Shown in pieces: positions 7,462-14,187 of a stretch of 64,000 nucleotides of DNA. Position 1 is the first letter of the stretch; each line of letters begins with the position of its first letter. A program made the translations under genes and the position numbers. The notes below the pieces were generated by a model. That model was not told the DNA's origin, did no database searches, and saw only the letters and a list, made by a program, of their open reading frames with translations. Source of the stretch: JBNJGB01 sp051747385 (GTDB lineage Bacteria > Myxococcota_A > UBA9042 > PHBI01 > JACKFB01); contig JBNJGB010000006.1 in the NCBI GenBank assembly GCA_051747385.1, positions 179,770 to 243,769 of the forward strand, written 5' to 3'.

Positions 7462-9093
7462 ATGTCCGACGCCTCACCCAAGATGCCCGGCTGTCCGGAG
7501 TGTCACCGCAAGGACGCGGTGACGGCCTTCGATCCCGCGCAGGCGCCGCCGGAGCCGGCCCGGGTCTACGAGGAGCCCAACTTCCTCTGCACGTTCTGCG
7601 AGATCCCGTTCCGCTACGACCGGGCCGATGGCCGGTACGCTCCCTTCCGCGTGCGAAGCGGCTTCGGCGAGGTCTCGTCTCACGTCTTCGACCCGCGCCT
7701 CGGCCCGGGCGACGCGCCCATGGCCTGGGCGAAGGCCGAAGAGCGAATCCGCTGGGCCCGCGAGGCCGACGCCGGTGAGAGTCCCTTCGACTGCTTCGGG
7801 AGCCTGAAGCGCGCGGGGACCTGGATGATGAAGGGCGCCCTGGCCGCTGCGGGCCACGCCCCGGAGGTCCCGTGGCGCTACGGGGAGACGATCTTCCATC
7901 TCCTCTACTACGTCTCCTGGGACGCCCACGCAGCGATGTCGGACTTCGGGGGCCGCGTCACCAGCCTGCTCTACGGCCGGCCCATCGACGATCACGAGCC
8001 TCGACGCTTCGGCGCGCCCCAAAAGGAGCTCCCCGCGGACACCCTGCGCGAGCTGGCCGGGACCCACATCGCCGAGGCAGAGATCCTCCTCGCCCACCTG
8101 CGGGACGGCGGCCCGCTCCCCGAGTCCGCCGCGCCGTACCTGCGGGGCTACCGCCGTGGTGCGCCCCGCGGGCCCCAGCCGTGGCCGCCGCGCATCGACC
8201 TTTCCGCCCCCGAGGAGCCGCTCCCGGACACCACCGTCGCCCTCTATCGGGCCAGCCGACTCTTGTCCAAGCGCGCCGCGCGCCTGGACTTCACCGTGGA
8301 CGCCCGGGTGATGGCCGTGGGCGCCCCCGACGCCGACTCGTGGGATGGTCCCATCGTCGCCCTGCGCGTCCCCGTCAACGGGCTCTGGTGGGAGGAGGAC
8401 GCGAGCCTCACCAGCGCCCCGCATCGGCCCGAGGACGACGAGGGGCACTACGCCGACGTGGTCCTGCGCTGGGGCACCCGGTTCCCGGCGCCGGAAGCGG
8501 GCGCCTGGGTGCGCGTCCGCCCCTTCGACGCCCACGGCCGGATCGAAGCGGTCCAGGCGGAAGCCCCGGTCGCGCGCGAAGCCTGGCTCCGGAGCCTCGA
8601 GCCCGCCCCGCGGCCAGCTATCGCGCAAGAGGACGAGCGCGTCTGGTACGAGGCCGTCCCCATCGCGCCGCTCCGCCCTCGCGTCGAGTGGGTCTGCTTC
8701 CACGACGGGGTGAGCAGCCGCCGCTTCGGCTCCCCGGAAGACGACGGCAACGCCCAGAACACCCTCTGGCCCGTGTTCCCGGACGACCCGCTCCTGTCCG
8801 CCTTCTTCGGCGAGCCGGGGCACTACGTGGGCGGCGGCCCGACGTGGGGCCCTCCCGAGCGCGAGGCCGGACGGGGCGTGCGCGGCCTGCTCTACCAGTG
8901 CGAGTGCGGATACCCGGACTGCAGCTCCGTGGAGGCCCGGGAGTGGCTCGACCCGGTCACCGGCCTCGTCATCTGGTCCGACGTCGTCCTCGTCACCAGC
9001 GACCGCCTCCACCTCGGCCCCGACCTGGCCTTCGACGCCGACCACTACGCCCGCGCCGCCCACGCCCCGGACCGTGTGGTGCGCAGCCGGTGA
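7462..9093 (+). CDS. Hypothetical zinc-ribbon protein, 543 aa
   Basis: I do not recognise the family as a whole. The N-terminus has C-P-E-C (residues 11-14) and later L-C-T-F-C, a four-cysteine zinc-ribbon pattern. A central helical part includes Y-Y-V-S-W-D-A-H-A-A-M-S-D-F-G-G-R. The C-terminal ~100 residues contain C-E-C-G-Y-P-D-C-S-S, then W-S-D-V-V and L-A-F-D-A-D-H-Y. That arrangement, a short cysteine cluster followed by 'x-W-S-D-F' and a terminal 'F-D-x-x-x-Y', occurs in uncharacterised bacterial proteins. There is no signal peptide. It is a single gene between two palindromic elements, so probably a mobile cassette gene; the role is unknown. Confidence 0.7.
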   Translation: MSDASPKMPGCPECHRKDAVTAFDPAQAPPEPARVYEEPNFLCTFCEIPFRYDRADGRYAPFRVRSGFGEVSSHVFDPRLGPGDAPMAWAKAEERIRWAREADAGESPFDCFGSLKRAGTWMMKGALAAAGHAPEVPWRYGETIFHLLYYVSWDAHAAMSDFGGRVTSLLYGRPIDDHEPRRFGAPQKELPADTLRELAGTHIAEAEILLAHLRDGGPLPESAAPYLRGYRRGAPRGPQPWPPRIDLSAPEEPLPDTTVALYRASRLLSKRAARLDFTVDARVMAVGAPDADSWDGPIVALRVPVNGLWWEEDASLTSAPHRPEDDEGHYADVVLRWGTRFPAPEAGAWVRVRPFDAHGRIEAVQAEAPVAREAWLRSLEPAPRPAIAQEDERVWYEAVPIAPLRPRVEWVCFHDGVSSRRFGSPEDDGNAQNTLWPVFPDDPLLSAFFGEPGHYVGGGPTWGPPEREAGRGVRGLLYQCECGYPDCSSVEAREWLDPVTGLVIWSDVVLVTSDRLHLGPDLAFDADHYARAAHAPDRVVRSR

Positions 9094-9108
9094 CTGCCCG
9101 GGTCGGGT

Positions 9109-9212
9109 GCCGTGGCCGCCAAGGGGGTACGCCACCTTCCCCGTAGGCACCGAACGCGTAGGAACTGCGCAACTGGACCGGCGAATCTCCCAGCTGTCGT
9201 GGCCGCCACGGC
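9109..9212 (+). repeat. Palindromic cassette-end element, copy 3
   Basis: A 104-bp copy starting 16 bp after the 543-aa gene. Its ends read GCCGTGGCCGCCA and TGGCCGCCACGGC. Relative to the other copies the fifth base of the left arm (C to T) and its partner on the right (G to A) have both changed, which keeps the stem paired. Confidence 0.92.
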
Positions 9213-9274
9213 GCCCTGATCGTGCCCGATGCGCCGCGTTGGACACAGTGGGCAGCGCGCAGGGCAGTCTCCCC

Positions 9275-9457
9275 ATGAGTACGGACCAGAGAAACTCGAG
9301 GCCGATGGGCGAGGGGAGTGCTCGGGACGCTCTTGACGAACTCAGCGTCTTGCAGGCTCCCGTCGCCGACGTGGACACGATGATCGAGGAGTCCTATGCC
9401 GAGCGCTTGGAAGGGGCCCCTGCTCCCGGGGTGCGCCGCCACGAGCCGGAAGCGTAG
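9275..9457 (+). pseudogene. Collapsed VapB/VapC relic
   Basis: The frame M-S-T-D-Q-R... contains A-L-D-E-L-S-V-L-Q-A-P-V-A-D-V-D-T-M-I-E-E-S-Y-A-E-R, closely matching the tail of the VapB-like protein at 6614-6859. It then ends V-R-R-H-E-P-E-A, which resembles the last residues of the PIN toxin at 6856-7260 (A-R-R-R-E-P-E-A). The antitoxin front and nearly all of the toxin are missing, so this is the scar of a deleted VapBC cassette. A 3' fragment of the palindromic element follows 4 bp later. Confidence 0.7.
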
Positions 9458-9460
9458 TCC

Positions 9461-9477
9461 GTCATGGCGACCGCGGC
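9461..9477 (+). repeat. Palindromic element, 3' fragment
   Basis: GTCATGGCGACCGCGGC equals the last 17 bases of copies 1, 2 and 5. The left arm and centre are missing. It follows the collapsed VapBC relic, just as copy 2 follows the intact VapBC. Confidence 0.75.
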
Positions 9478-9584
9478 GCGTCGATCGTGCCCTCGGAAGC
9501 GCTCGGGTGGTCCTGCCGGGAGGCCGCGTCATTGTCCACGGACGGCGTGACGGCCTATGGTCATCCCATCGCGGAGGTGCCCAG

Positions 9585-9899
9585 ATGCTGCGCAAGACCG
9601 ATTGGGGACACATCGTCATCGACAACGACGGCACTCCCGTCATCGCCGGGACGAGCATCAAGGTCGTGGAGGTCGTCCTGGACCACGTCGCATACGGATG
9701 GAGCCCCGAGGAGCTTCACTTCCAACACCCGCACCTGAGCATGGGGCAGATCCACTCGGCGCTCGCGTATTACTGGGATCACAAGGCGAATTTCGAGCGG
9801 GACATCGAGCGGCGCCTCGAGCGCGTGGAAGACCTGCGACGCGCTGCGGCCGGCCGTTCGTCGCTGGCCGAGCACTTGAAGGCCCGCGGGGCGCACTAA
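9585..9899 (+). CDS. DUF433 protein, probable antitoxin
   Basis: The 104-aa protein has the DUF433 core: G-H-I-V-I-D-N-D-G-T-P-V-I-A-G-T-S-I-K-V near the N-terminus. Helix-turn-helix-like helices follow (V-V-L-D-H-V-A-Y-G-W-S-P-E-E and H-L-S-M-G-Q-I-H-S-A-L-A-Y-Y). DUF433 proteins are typically antitoxins paired with a DUF5615 PIN-like toxin, and that partner begins in the TAATG overlap at its 3' end. I chose the ATG at 9585 because the DUF433 core starts about ten residues later. Confidence 0.83.
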   Translation: MLRKTDWGHIVIDNDGTPVIAGTSIKVVEVVLDHVAYGWSPEELHFQHPHLSMGQIHSALAYYWDHKANFERDIERRLERVEDLRRAAAGRSSLAEHLKARGAH

Positions 9900-10033
9900 T
9901 GGCCCTCGGCCTGTACCTCGATCATCACGTCCCGCGAGCCATCTGCCTCGGGCTGCGCCTTCGCGAGGTGGATGTCGTCACAGCCTGGGAGGACGGAGCG
10001 GACGAATTGGACGACCCGGCCGTGGCCCTCACT
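9899..10033 (+). pseudogene. DUF5615 PIN-like toxin, 3'-truncated
   Basis: The ATG overlaps the stop of the DUF433 gene by one base. The start M-A-L-G-L-Y-L-D-H-H-V-P-R-A-I is the PIN-like N-terminus with its first acid. V-V-T-A-W-E-D-G-A-D-E-L-D-D-P follows, and similarity stops near residue 45. From about 10030 the DNA is the 3' end of the convergent nucleotidyltransferase gene and the frame runs on to 10213 as unrelated sequence. The usual C-terminal half with the remaining acidic residues is missing, so the toxin is probably inactive while the antitoxin is intact. Confidence 0.7.
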
Positions 10034-10514
10034 CGTGCTGGTGGAGCCGCACCAGGAACTCCACGTCCGCAAGGTCCTTCAAGCGACCGGTCGAGCGCTT
10101 GTTCTCGAGCAGGCAGTCCAGCCCGATCATGGGCACGTCCATCGGATGGGGAGTTCCTTCGAGGGGGACTTCGCTTCGGGAACGCCAGGCCTCCTCGAAG
10201 GTTACTCCGCTGATGGAGGCCAGAAGGTCCACGCGGTTTGGTGGGCGTCCGAACTGGACCACCAAGTCCGCTTCCATCAATTCCTCGGGTCCCCCGAGCT
10301 CCGGGACGTCACCACCCCAGAACGCTTCGAGGGCCGCGAACAGGCGCGCGGTGTTCGCCGCGGTACGCTCGTAGAACACATCGACATCACCGGTCAGCCG
10401 CGGGTAGCCGTGATAGATGACCGCCTGGCCTCCCACGAGGAGGTAGCGCACCTGGTGCTTCGCGAGGAGGCCGAGAAGCTCCTGCAGGTCCGCCGAGAAG
10501 ATGCTCGCCTTCAC
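10029..10514 (-). CDS. Nucleotidyltransferase-fold protein (DUF6036/AbiEii-like)
   Basis: The 161-aa protein shows the polymerase-beta-type nucleotidyltransferase signature: L-V-G-G-Q-A-V-I-Y-H-G, then R-L-T-G-D-V-D-V-F (the DxD metal pair). A later acidic strand is R-V-D-L-L-A-S, and a C-terminal K-D-L-A-D-V-E-F-L helix closes the domain. Such small proteins transfer nucleotides to RNA or protein partners and often form toxin-antitoxin or MNT/HEPN-like pairs. Its start overlaps the stop of the small gene at 10511-10717 by 4 bp. Its 3' end cuts into the DUF5615 gene on the other strand. Confidence 0.8.
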   Translation of the reverse strand: MKASIFSADLQELLGLLAKHQVRYLLVGGQAVIYHGYPRLTGDVDVFYERTAANTARLFAALEAFWGGDVPELGGPEELMEADLVVQFGRPPNRVDLLASISGVTFEEAWRSRSEVPLEGTPHPMDVPMIGLDCLLENKRSTGRLKDLADVEFLVRLHQHE

Positions 10515-10717
10515 CGGATCTCGCCGAGCCGCGTGCGCCTCGCGATCCGCCCCGTCCTCACGTCCGGACTGTCGGCGCCGTAGACGCGCACCCGCAGCAC
10601 GCGGGCGATCTCCTGGCGCTCATGGAGCGTCAGCCCGCGATACTGCGCCACGTCCCAGGCTTGTGCCTCGTCCGACGAACGCGCCTTGTGTACCACCCGA
10701 TCCATCGGCTCCACCAT
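10511..10717 (-). CDS. Small partner of the nucleotidyltransferase
   Basis: A 68-aa protein beginning M-V-E-P-M-D-R-V-V-H-K-A-R-S-S-D-E-A. The frame is open to 10783, but the upstream part runs into palindromic element copy 4, so I place the start at 10717. A central amphipathic helix (L-H-E-R-Q-E-I-A-R-V-L-R) precedes R-V-Y-G-A-D-S-P-D-V-R. There are no recognisable domains. Small proteins of this look are common directly 5' of DUF6036-type nucleotidyltransferases and may act as antitoxin or adaptor; this is inference from the 4-bp overlap. Confidence 0.65.
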   Translation of the reverse strand: MVEPMDRVVHKARSSDEAQAWDVAQYRGLTLHERQEIARVLRVRVYGADSPDVRTGRIARRTRLGEIR

Positions 10718-10769
10718 ACCACGGCGATGCCGGGGGAGGCCTGCATCCAGCACGTCGCGGGACCCGGGT

Positions 10770-10875
10770 GCCGCGGCCGCCAAGGGGGTACGCCACCTTC
10801 CCCGTAACCGCTGCTCCCCGAAGGGAGAAACGCAACTGGACCGGCGAATTTCCCAGCTGTCAGGGCGACCGCGGC
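10770..10875 (+). repeat. Palindromic cassette-end element, copy 4
   Basis: A 106-bp copy whose central hairpin is CTCCC/GGGAG around a CGAA loop, a different stem sequence from all other copies. It lies 52 bp upstream of the small partner gene, which points away from it. Confidence 0.92.
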
Positions 10876-10918
10876 CCTGCGATTGTCGGCCGGGAGGGCG
10901 CGGGCATCAAGCCTTGGT

Positions 10919-11022
10919 GCCGCGGCCGCCAAGGGGGTACGCCACCTTCCCCGTAGGCACCGTTCCCGTAGGAACCGCGCAACTGGACCGGCGAATTTCC
11001 CAGCTGTCATGGCGACCGCGGC
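10919..11022 (+). repeat. Palindromic cassette-end element, copy 5
   Basis: A 104-bp copy only 43 bp after copy 4, in the same orientation, with a GTTCC/GGAAC central hairpin. The 43-bp spacer holds no gene, so this could be an empty or lost cassette. The Type III restriction gene ends 9 bp to the right. Confidence 0.92.
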
Positions 11023-11031
11023 CCCTCGATC

Positions 11032-14000
11032 CTACACGATGCGTGGGGCGAGGCGCTCGAAGATGCGCGCGACGCAGCGCTCGTCCTGGCGGAGCAGCGT
11101 CGGGTGCTCGGCCTCCAGGTCTCTCCAGGACTTGTTCACGAAGAGGTGGCGCGGCTCGGTGCTGGACAGCACGAACCCGGACAGGCGGATGCGCTGGGCC
11201 TCGAAGTCGGGCCTGTCGCTGAGGGCGGGCAGGTCGTCCCGGAACACCTTCAGCTTCTCGCCGTTGGGCGTCCCCTCCGCCAGGCCGCCGTGGACCAGGC
11301 CGTGGGGCTCCAGGAACACCACGTCCGTCCAGCCGGTCCGCTCGCTCTCGAGCCACAGGACGAAGTCCGGGTTGAAGCCCACGCCCCGGAAGAAGCTCAC
11401 GCCGCCCTGCGACGGGTTCCGCAGGACGTGCAGCGCGCACTGGCTCCACGGCTCCTCCGCCGCGTGGTCCACCCACCAGTCTCGGAGCATCTTCAGCAGC
11501 TCCGCCTCGTCCGGGTTGAGCCCCGGCGGGAACAGCGTCAGGGAGTCCATGCGGTCGTCGTCCGGCTCCAGGAGCAGCGGGTCGAACAGGTGCCGATCCA
11601 GGTGCAGCCGGCGCAGGCCTCCGTCCAGGTCGGTGTCGTACAGCGCCTCCGGCCGGTCCCGCAGCCGCCTCACCTCGTCCAGGAGCTTCGCGTCGTCGGC
11701 CCGGACCCGGACCCGGTAGGCCACCTCCGGCTCGCACAGGCGGAGCTGCTCCGGCACCAGGTGCTCCGACTCCAGCCGCCGCCGCTTCCTGCCGGCGAAG
11801 CGGTCCAGGGCCCGACACAGGAGCTGCGTCGCCGCGTGCTGGAGCACCTCGGGGTCCGTCGCCTCGTCCTTCGGCACCAGCAGCGCGCACTGCTCCGCCA
11901 GGATCTCGCGCATGGCCCCGAACGGCAGGAACACGTGGTGCAGCCCCTGCCGCGTCTTGTGCGCCAGCCAGCTCGCGTACAGCGCGTTCGCGTCGACGAG
12001 GTTCCAGTTGCGGTCCAGCCTGAAGTCCACGGCCTCGGACGCCGTGGCCTCCTCGACCACCACCTCCCCGTTCCGCACGCGCTGGAGCCGCGGCGTCCGG
12101 TCCAGCGAGACGTGGAGCCCCTTCACCACCTCGTCCCGCGCCGGGTCCAGGGTCCAGGTCTCGCCGTCGGCCCGGAACCCGTCGGGCTTCGCCGGGGCGT
12201 AGAGCACCTTCCCCTCCGGCATCCGCACGCGCGCCGGCAGGGTGATCTCCTCCATGACCCCCTCGTCCTCGATGGCCCCGCGGAAGTGCTCCACGTAGTC
12301 GGCGTTCCACCCGAAGATGGACAGCCGCTCCAGGGCCGCCAGGGCCTCCCGCTCCGCCTCCGTCCCCGGCCGGTCCTCGGGCGGCAGGTAGGGGCTCCGC
12401 TTGAGCGACATCCCCAGGCCCTTCAGCCGCACCCCGCGCCCGAACAGCTGGATGACCAGCGACCCCTCGTTCTTCCCGATGTTGAGCAGGCCCATCATCG
12501 ACACGCGCCAGCTCGACCAGCCCTCCACGAAGCGCCGCGCCCCCACCAGCAGGTTCACCGTCGAGCGGTCGTCGTCGACCTCCCGGAACAGGCTCGCCCC
12601 GAACCGATCCGTCTTCACCTCCAGGCCCAGGGCCTCCTCCGCGTGCTTCTCGAAGGAGCGCACGTCCCCGATGTTGATGACCCCGAACCACGGCGCCTCG
12701 CCCGGCCGGTCCGGCGCGCTCGTCCGCAGCCCGATCTCCCCGTCCGCGTCCGCCACCTCCCACAGCTCCAGCGCGCCCCGGCCGTGGAACATCCGGCTGC
12801 AGATGGCCTCGTAGAGCGCCTCCGCGTCCGACTCCACGAGGCCCCCCAGCCGCTCCCGGAACCGGTGCCCGTCCACGAACTCCGACTTCGGATCCAGGCA
12901 CCGCCGGATGGCGTCCTTCGCCCAGCCGGGCTCCTCCAGGAACGCCCGCAGGAACGCCACCACCGTGGCCACGTCCGAGCGCTCCTGCTTCCCGGCCTTC
13001 GTGTTGTCCGTCTTCCCGGCCTTGCTGACCCGCGTCCCCAGGAACACCCACAGGGGCGGCGCCACCTGGAAGCGCCGGAACAGCGCCGGGTGCCGGTCGT
13101 ACAGCAGCCGCTGCCGGTAGAACAGCAACAGCCCGCCCAGGAGCAGCTCCCGGGCGTGCGCGTCCGTCCCCCGCTGGAGGTTCAGGACCTCGAAGTCCTT
13201 GCCGTGCCCGTCCGCGTGGAAGTGCCGGAACGAGTAGTCGAACACGATGTGCCGCCCGTACTCCCGGGCCAGCTCCGTCCGGGCCTTCTTGGGCGCCGCG
13301 TTGACCGCCTGCTTGAACGTCGCGCTGTACTCCAGGAGGAAGCCCTGCTCGGCCAGCCTCTGCTGGCGCTGCTTCCAGACCTTCGCCTCCGAGCCGGCCC
13401 CCTTGTGCCCCTCGTCCACCAGCACCAGGTTGTGCCCGCCCAGGCTCTCCAGCGCGATGGACACCCCCTCGCCCGAGGCCTCCTCGGCCAGCTTGTGGAT
13501 CTCGACCACCTTCACCAGCGCCTCGTCCCGCACGAACAGGTCGCTGGTCGCCCCCGGCTGCTCCACGAGCCGCGCGCCCCGCAGGAACGGCGTCCGCGCC
13601 AGCTCGTCCAGGTGCTGGTCGCTCAGCCCCTCGCCGGGGGTCACCAGGATGACGTTGTCGAACAGCCGCCGCCCGTCCAGGGCGTCCACCAGGGCCTCCG
13701 GGTGCCGCCCGTGCTCCAGGTGGTGGAGCACCTGCCGCACCTGGGCGTGCATCATCAGCGTCTTGCCCGAGCCGGTCGCCATGAACAGCGCGAGCCGCCG
13801 CAGATCCTGCTCCTCGAACGCCCCCTCGCCGGCGAACGCCCGCAGCTCGGCCAGGAGCCCCTTCGGGTCCGCCACCAGCCGGGTCAGGTAGACCTCCGTG
13901 TAGAGCAGCGCCAGGTACTGGAAGTACCGGAACCGGAACCCTTCGCCCCGGCCCGCCGCGAAGTCCGCCTCCAGGGCCATGACCCGCCCGTCGGCGGCCT

Positions 14001-14187
14001 CCAGCAGCTCGGCCGACACCCGCCGCCCCTCCCGCTCGATCAGCGGCTGGAGGAAGTGGCTGGCCCCGCCCTCCTCGACGCGCCCCTCGGGCCGCCCGGC
14101 GAGCAGGCTCCGCAGGTCCTCGAGCCCGTGCACCCCCAACTCCCGGTGGAGGAAGCGCTGGAGCACCAGGTGCTGCTCGAAGCTCAT
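11032..14187 (-). CDS. Type III restriction enzyme, Res subunit
   Basis: The 1051-aa protein is the ATP-dependent DNA translocase/endonuclease of a Type III system. The start at 14187 (M-S-F-E-Q-H-L-V-L-Q) overlaps the mod stop by 4 bp. Helicase motifs appear in order: M-A-T-G-S-G-K-T-L (Walker A, ~residue 150), L-V-L-V-D-E-G-H-K-G (DEGH box, ~280), E-Y-S-A-T-F (motif III) and V-I-Q-L-F-G-R-G-V-R (motif VI, ~580). The C-terminal nuclease region has F-N-P-D-F-V-L-W-L and V-F-L-E-P-H-G-L, where family members usually show P-D...(D/E)-x-K; here the lysine position is histidine. It acts with the Mod subunit to cut unmodified DNA. The frame is intact along its full length. Confidence 0.9.
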   Translation of the reverse strand: MSFEQHLVLQRFLHRELGVHGLEDLRSLLAGRPEGRVEEGGASHFLQPLIEREGRRVSAELLEAADGRVMALEADFAAGRGEGFRFRYFQYLALLYTEVYLTRLVADPKGLLAELRAFAGEGAFEEQDLRRLALFMATGSGKTLMMHAQVRQVLHHLEHGRHPEALVDALDGRRLFDNVILVTPGEGLSDQHLDELARTPFLRGARLVEQPGATSDLFVRDEALVKVVEIHKLAEEASGEGVSIALESLGGHNLVLVDEGHKGAGSEAKVWKQRQQRLAEQGFLLEYSATFKQAVNAAPKKARTELAREYGRHIVFDYSFRHFHADGHGKDFEVLNLQRGTDAHARELLLGGLLLFYRQRLLYDRHPALFRRFQVAPPLWVFLGTRVSKAGKTDNTKAGKQERSDVATVVAFLRAFLEEPGWAKDAIRRCLDPKSEFVDGHRFRERLGGLVESDAEALYEAICSRMFHGRGALELWEVADADGEIGLRTSAPDRPGEAPWFGVINIGDVRSFEKHAEEALGLEVKTDRFGASLFREVDDDRSTVNLLVGARRFVEGWSSWRVSMMGLLNIGKNEGSLVIQLFGRGVRLKGLGMSLKRSPYLPPEDRPGTEAEREALAALERLSIFGWNADYVEHFRGAIEDEGVMEEITLPARVRMPEGKVLYAPAKPDGFRADGETWTLDPARDEVVKGLHVSLDRTPRLQRVRNGEVVVEEATASEAVDFRLDRNWNLVDANALYASWLAHKTRQGLHHVFLPFGAMREILAEQCALLVPKDEATDPEVLQHAATQLLCRALDRFAGRKRRRLESEHLVPEQLRLCEPEVAYRVRVRADDAKLLDEVRRLRDRPEALYDTDLDGGLRRLHLDRHLFDPLLLEPDDDRMDSLTLFPPGLNPDEAELLKMLRDWWVDHAAEEPWSQCALHVLRNPSQGGVSFFRGVGFNPDFVLWLESERTGWTDVVFLEPHGLVHGGLAEGTPNGEKLKVFRDDLPALSDRPDFEAQRIRLSGFVLSSTEPRHLFVNKSWRDLEAEHPTLLRQDERCVARIFERLAPRIV

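Noticed and set aside
6413..11022. Canonical integron attC sites
   Set aside because: The ends do not carry RYYYAAC and GTTRRRY cores and no integrase gene is visible; only the layout and variable central hairpin are similar.
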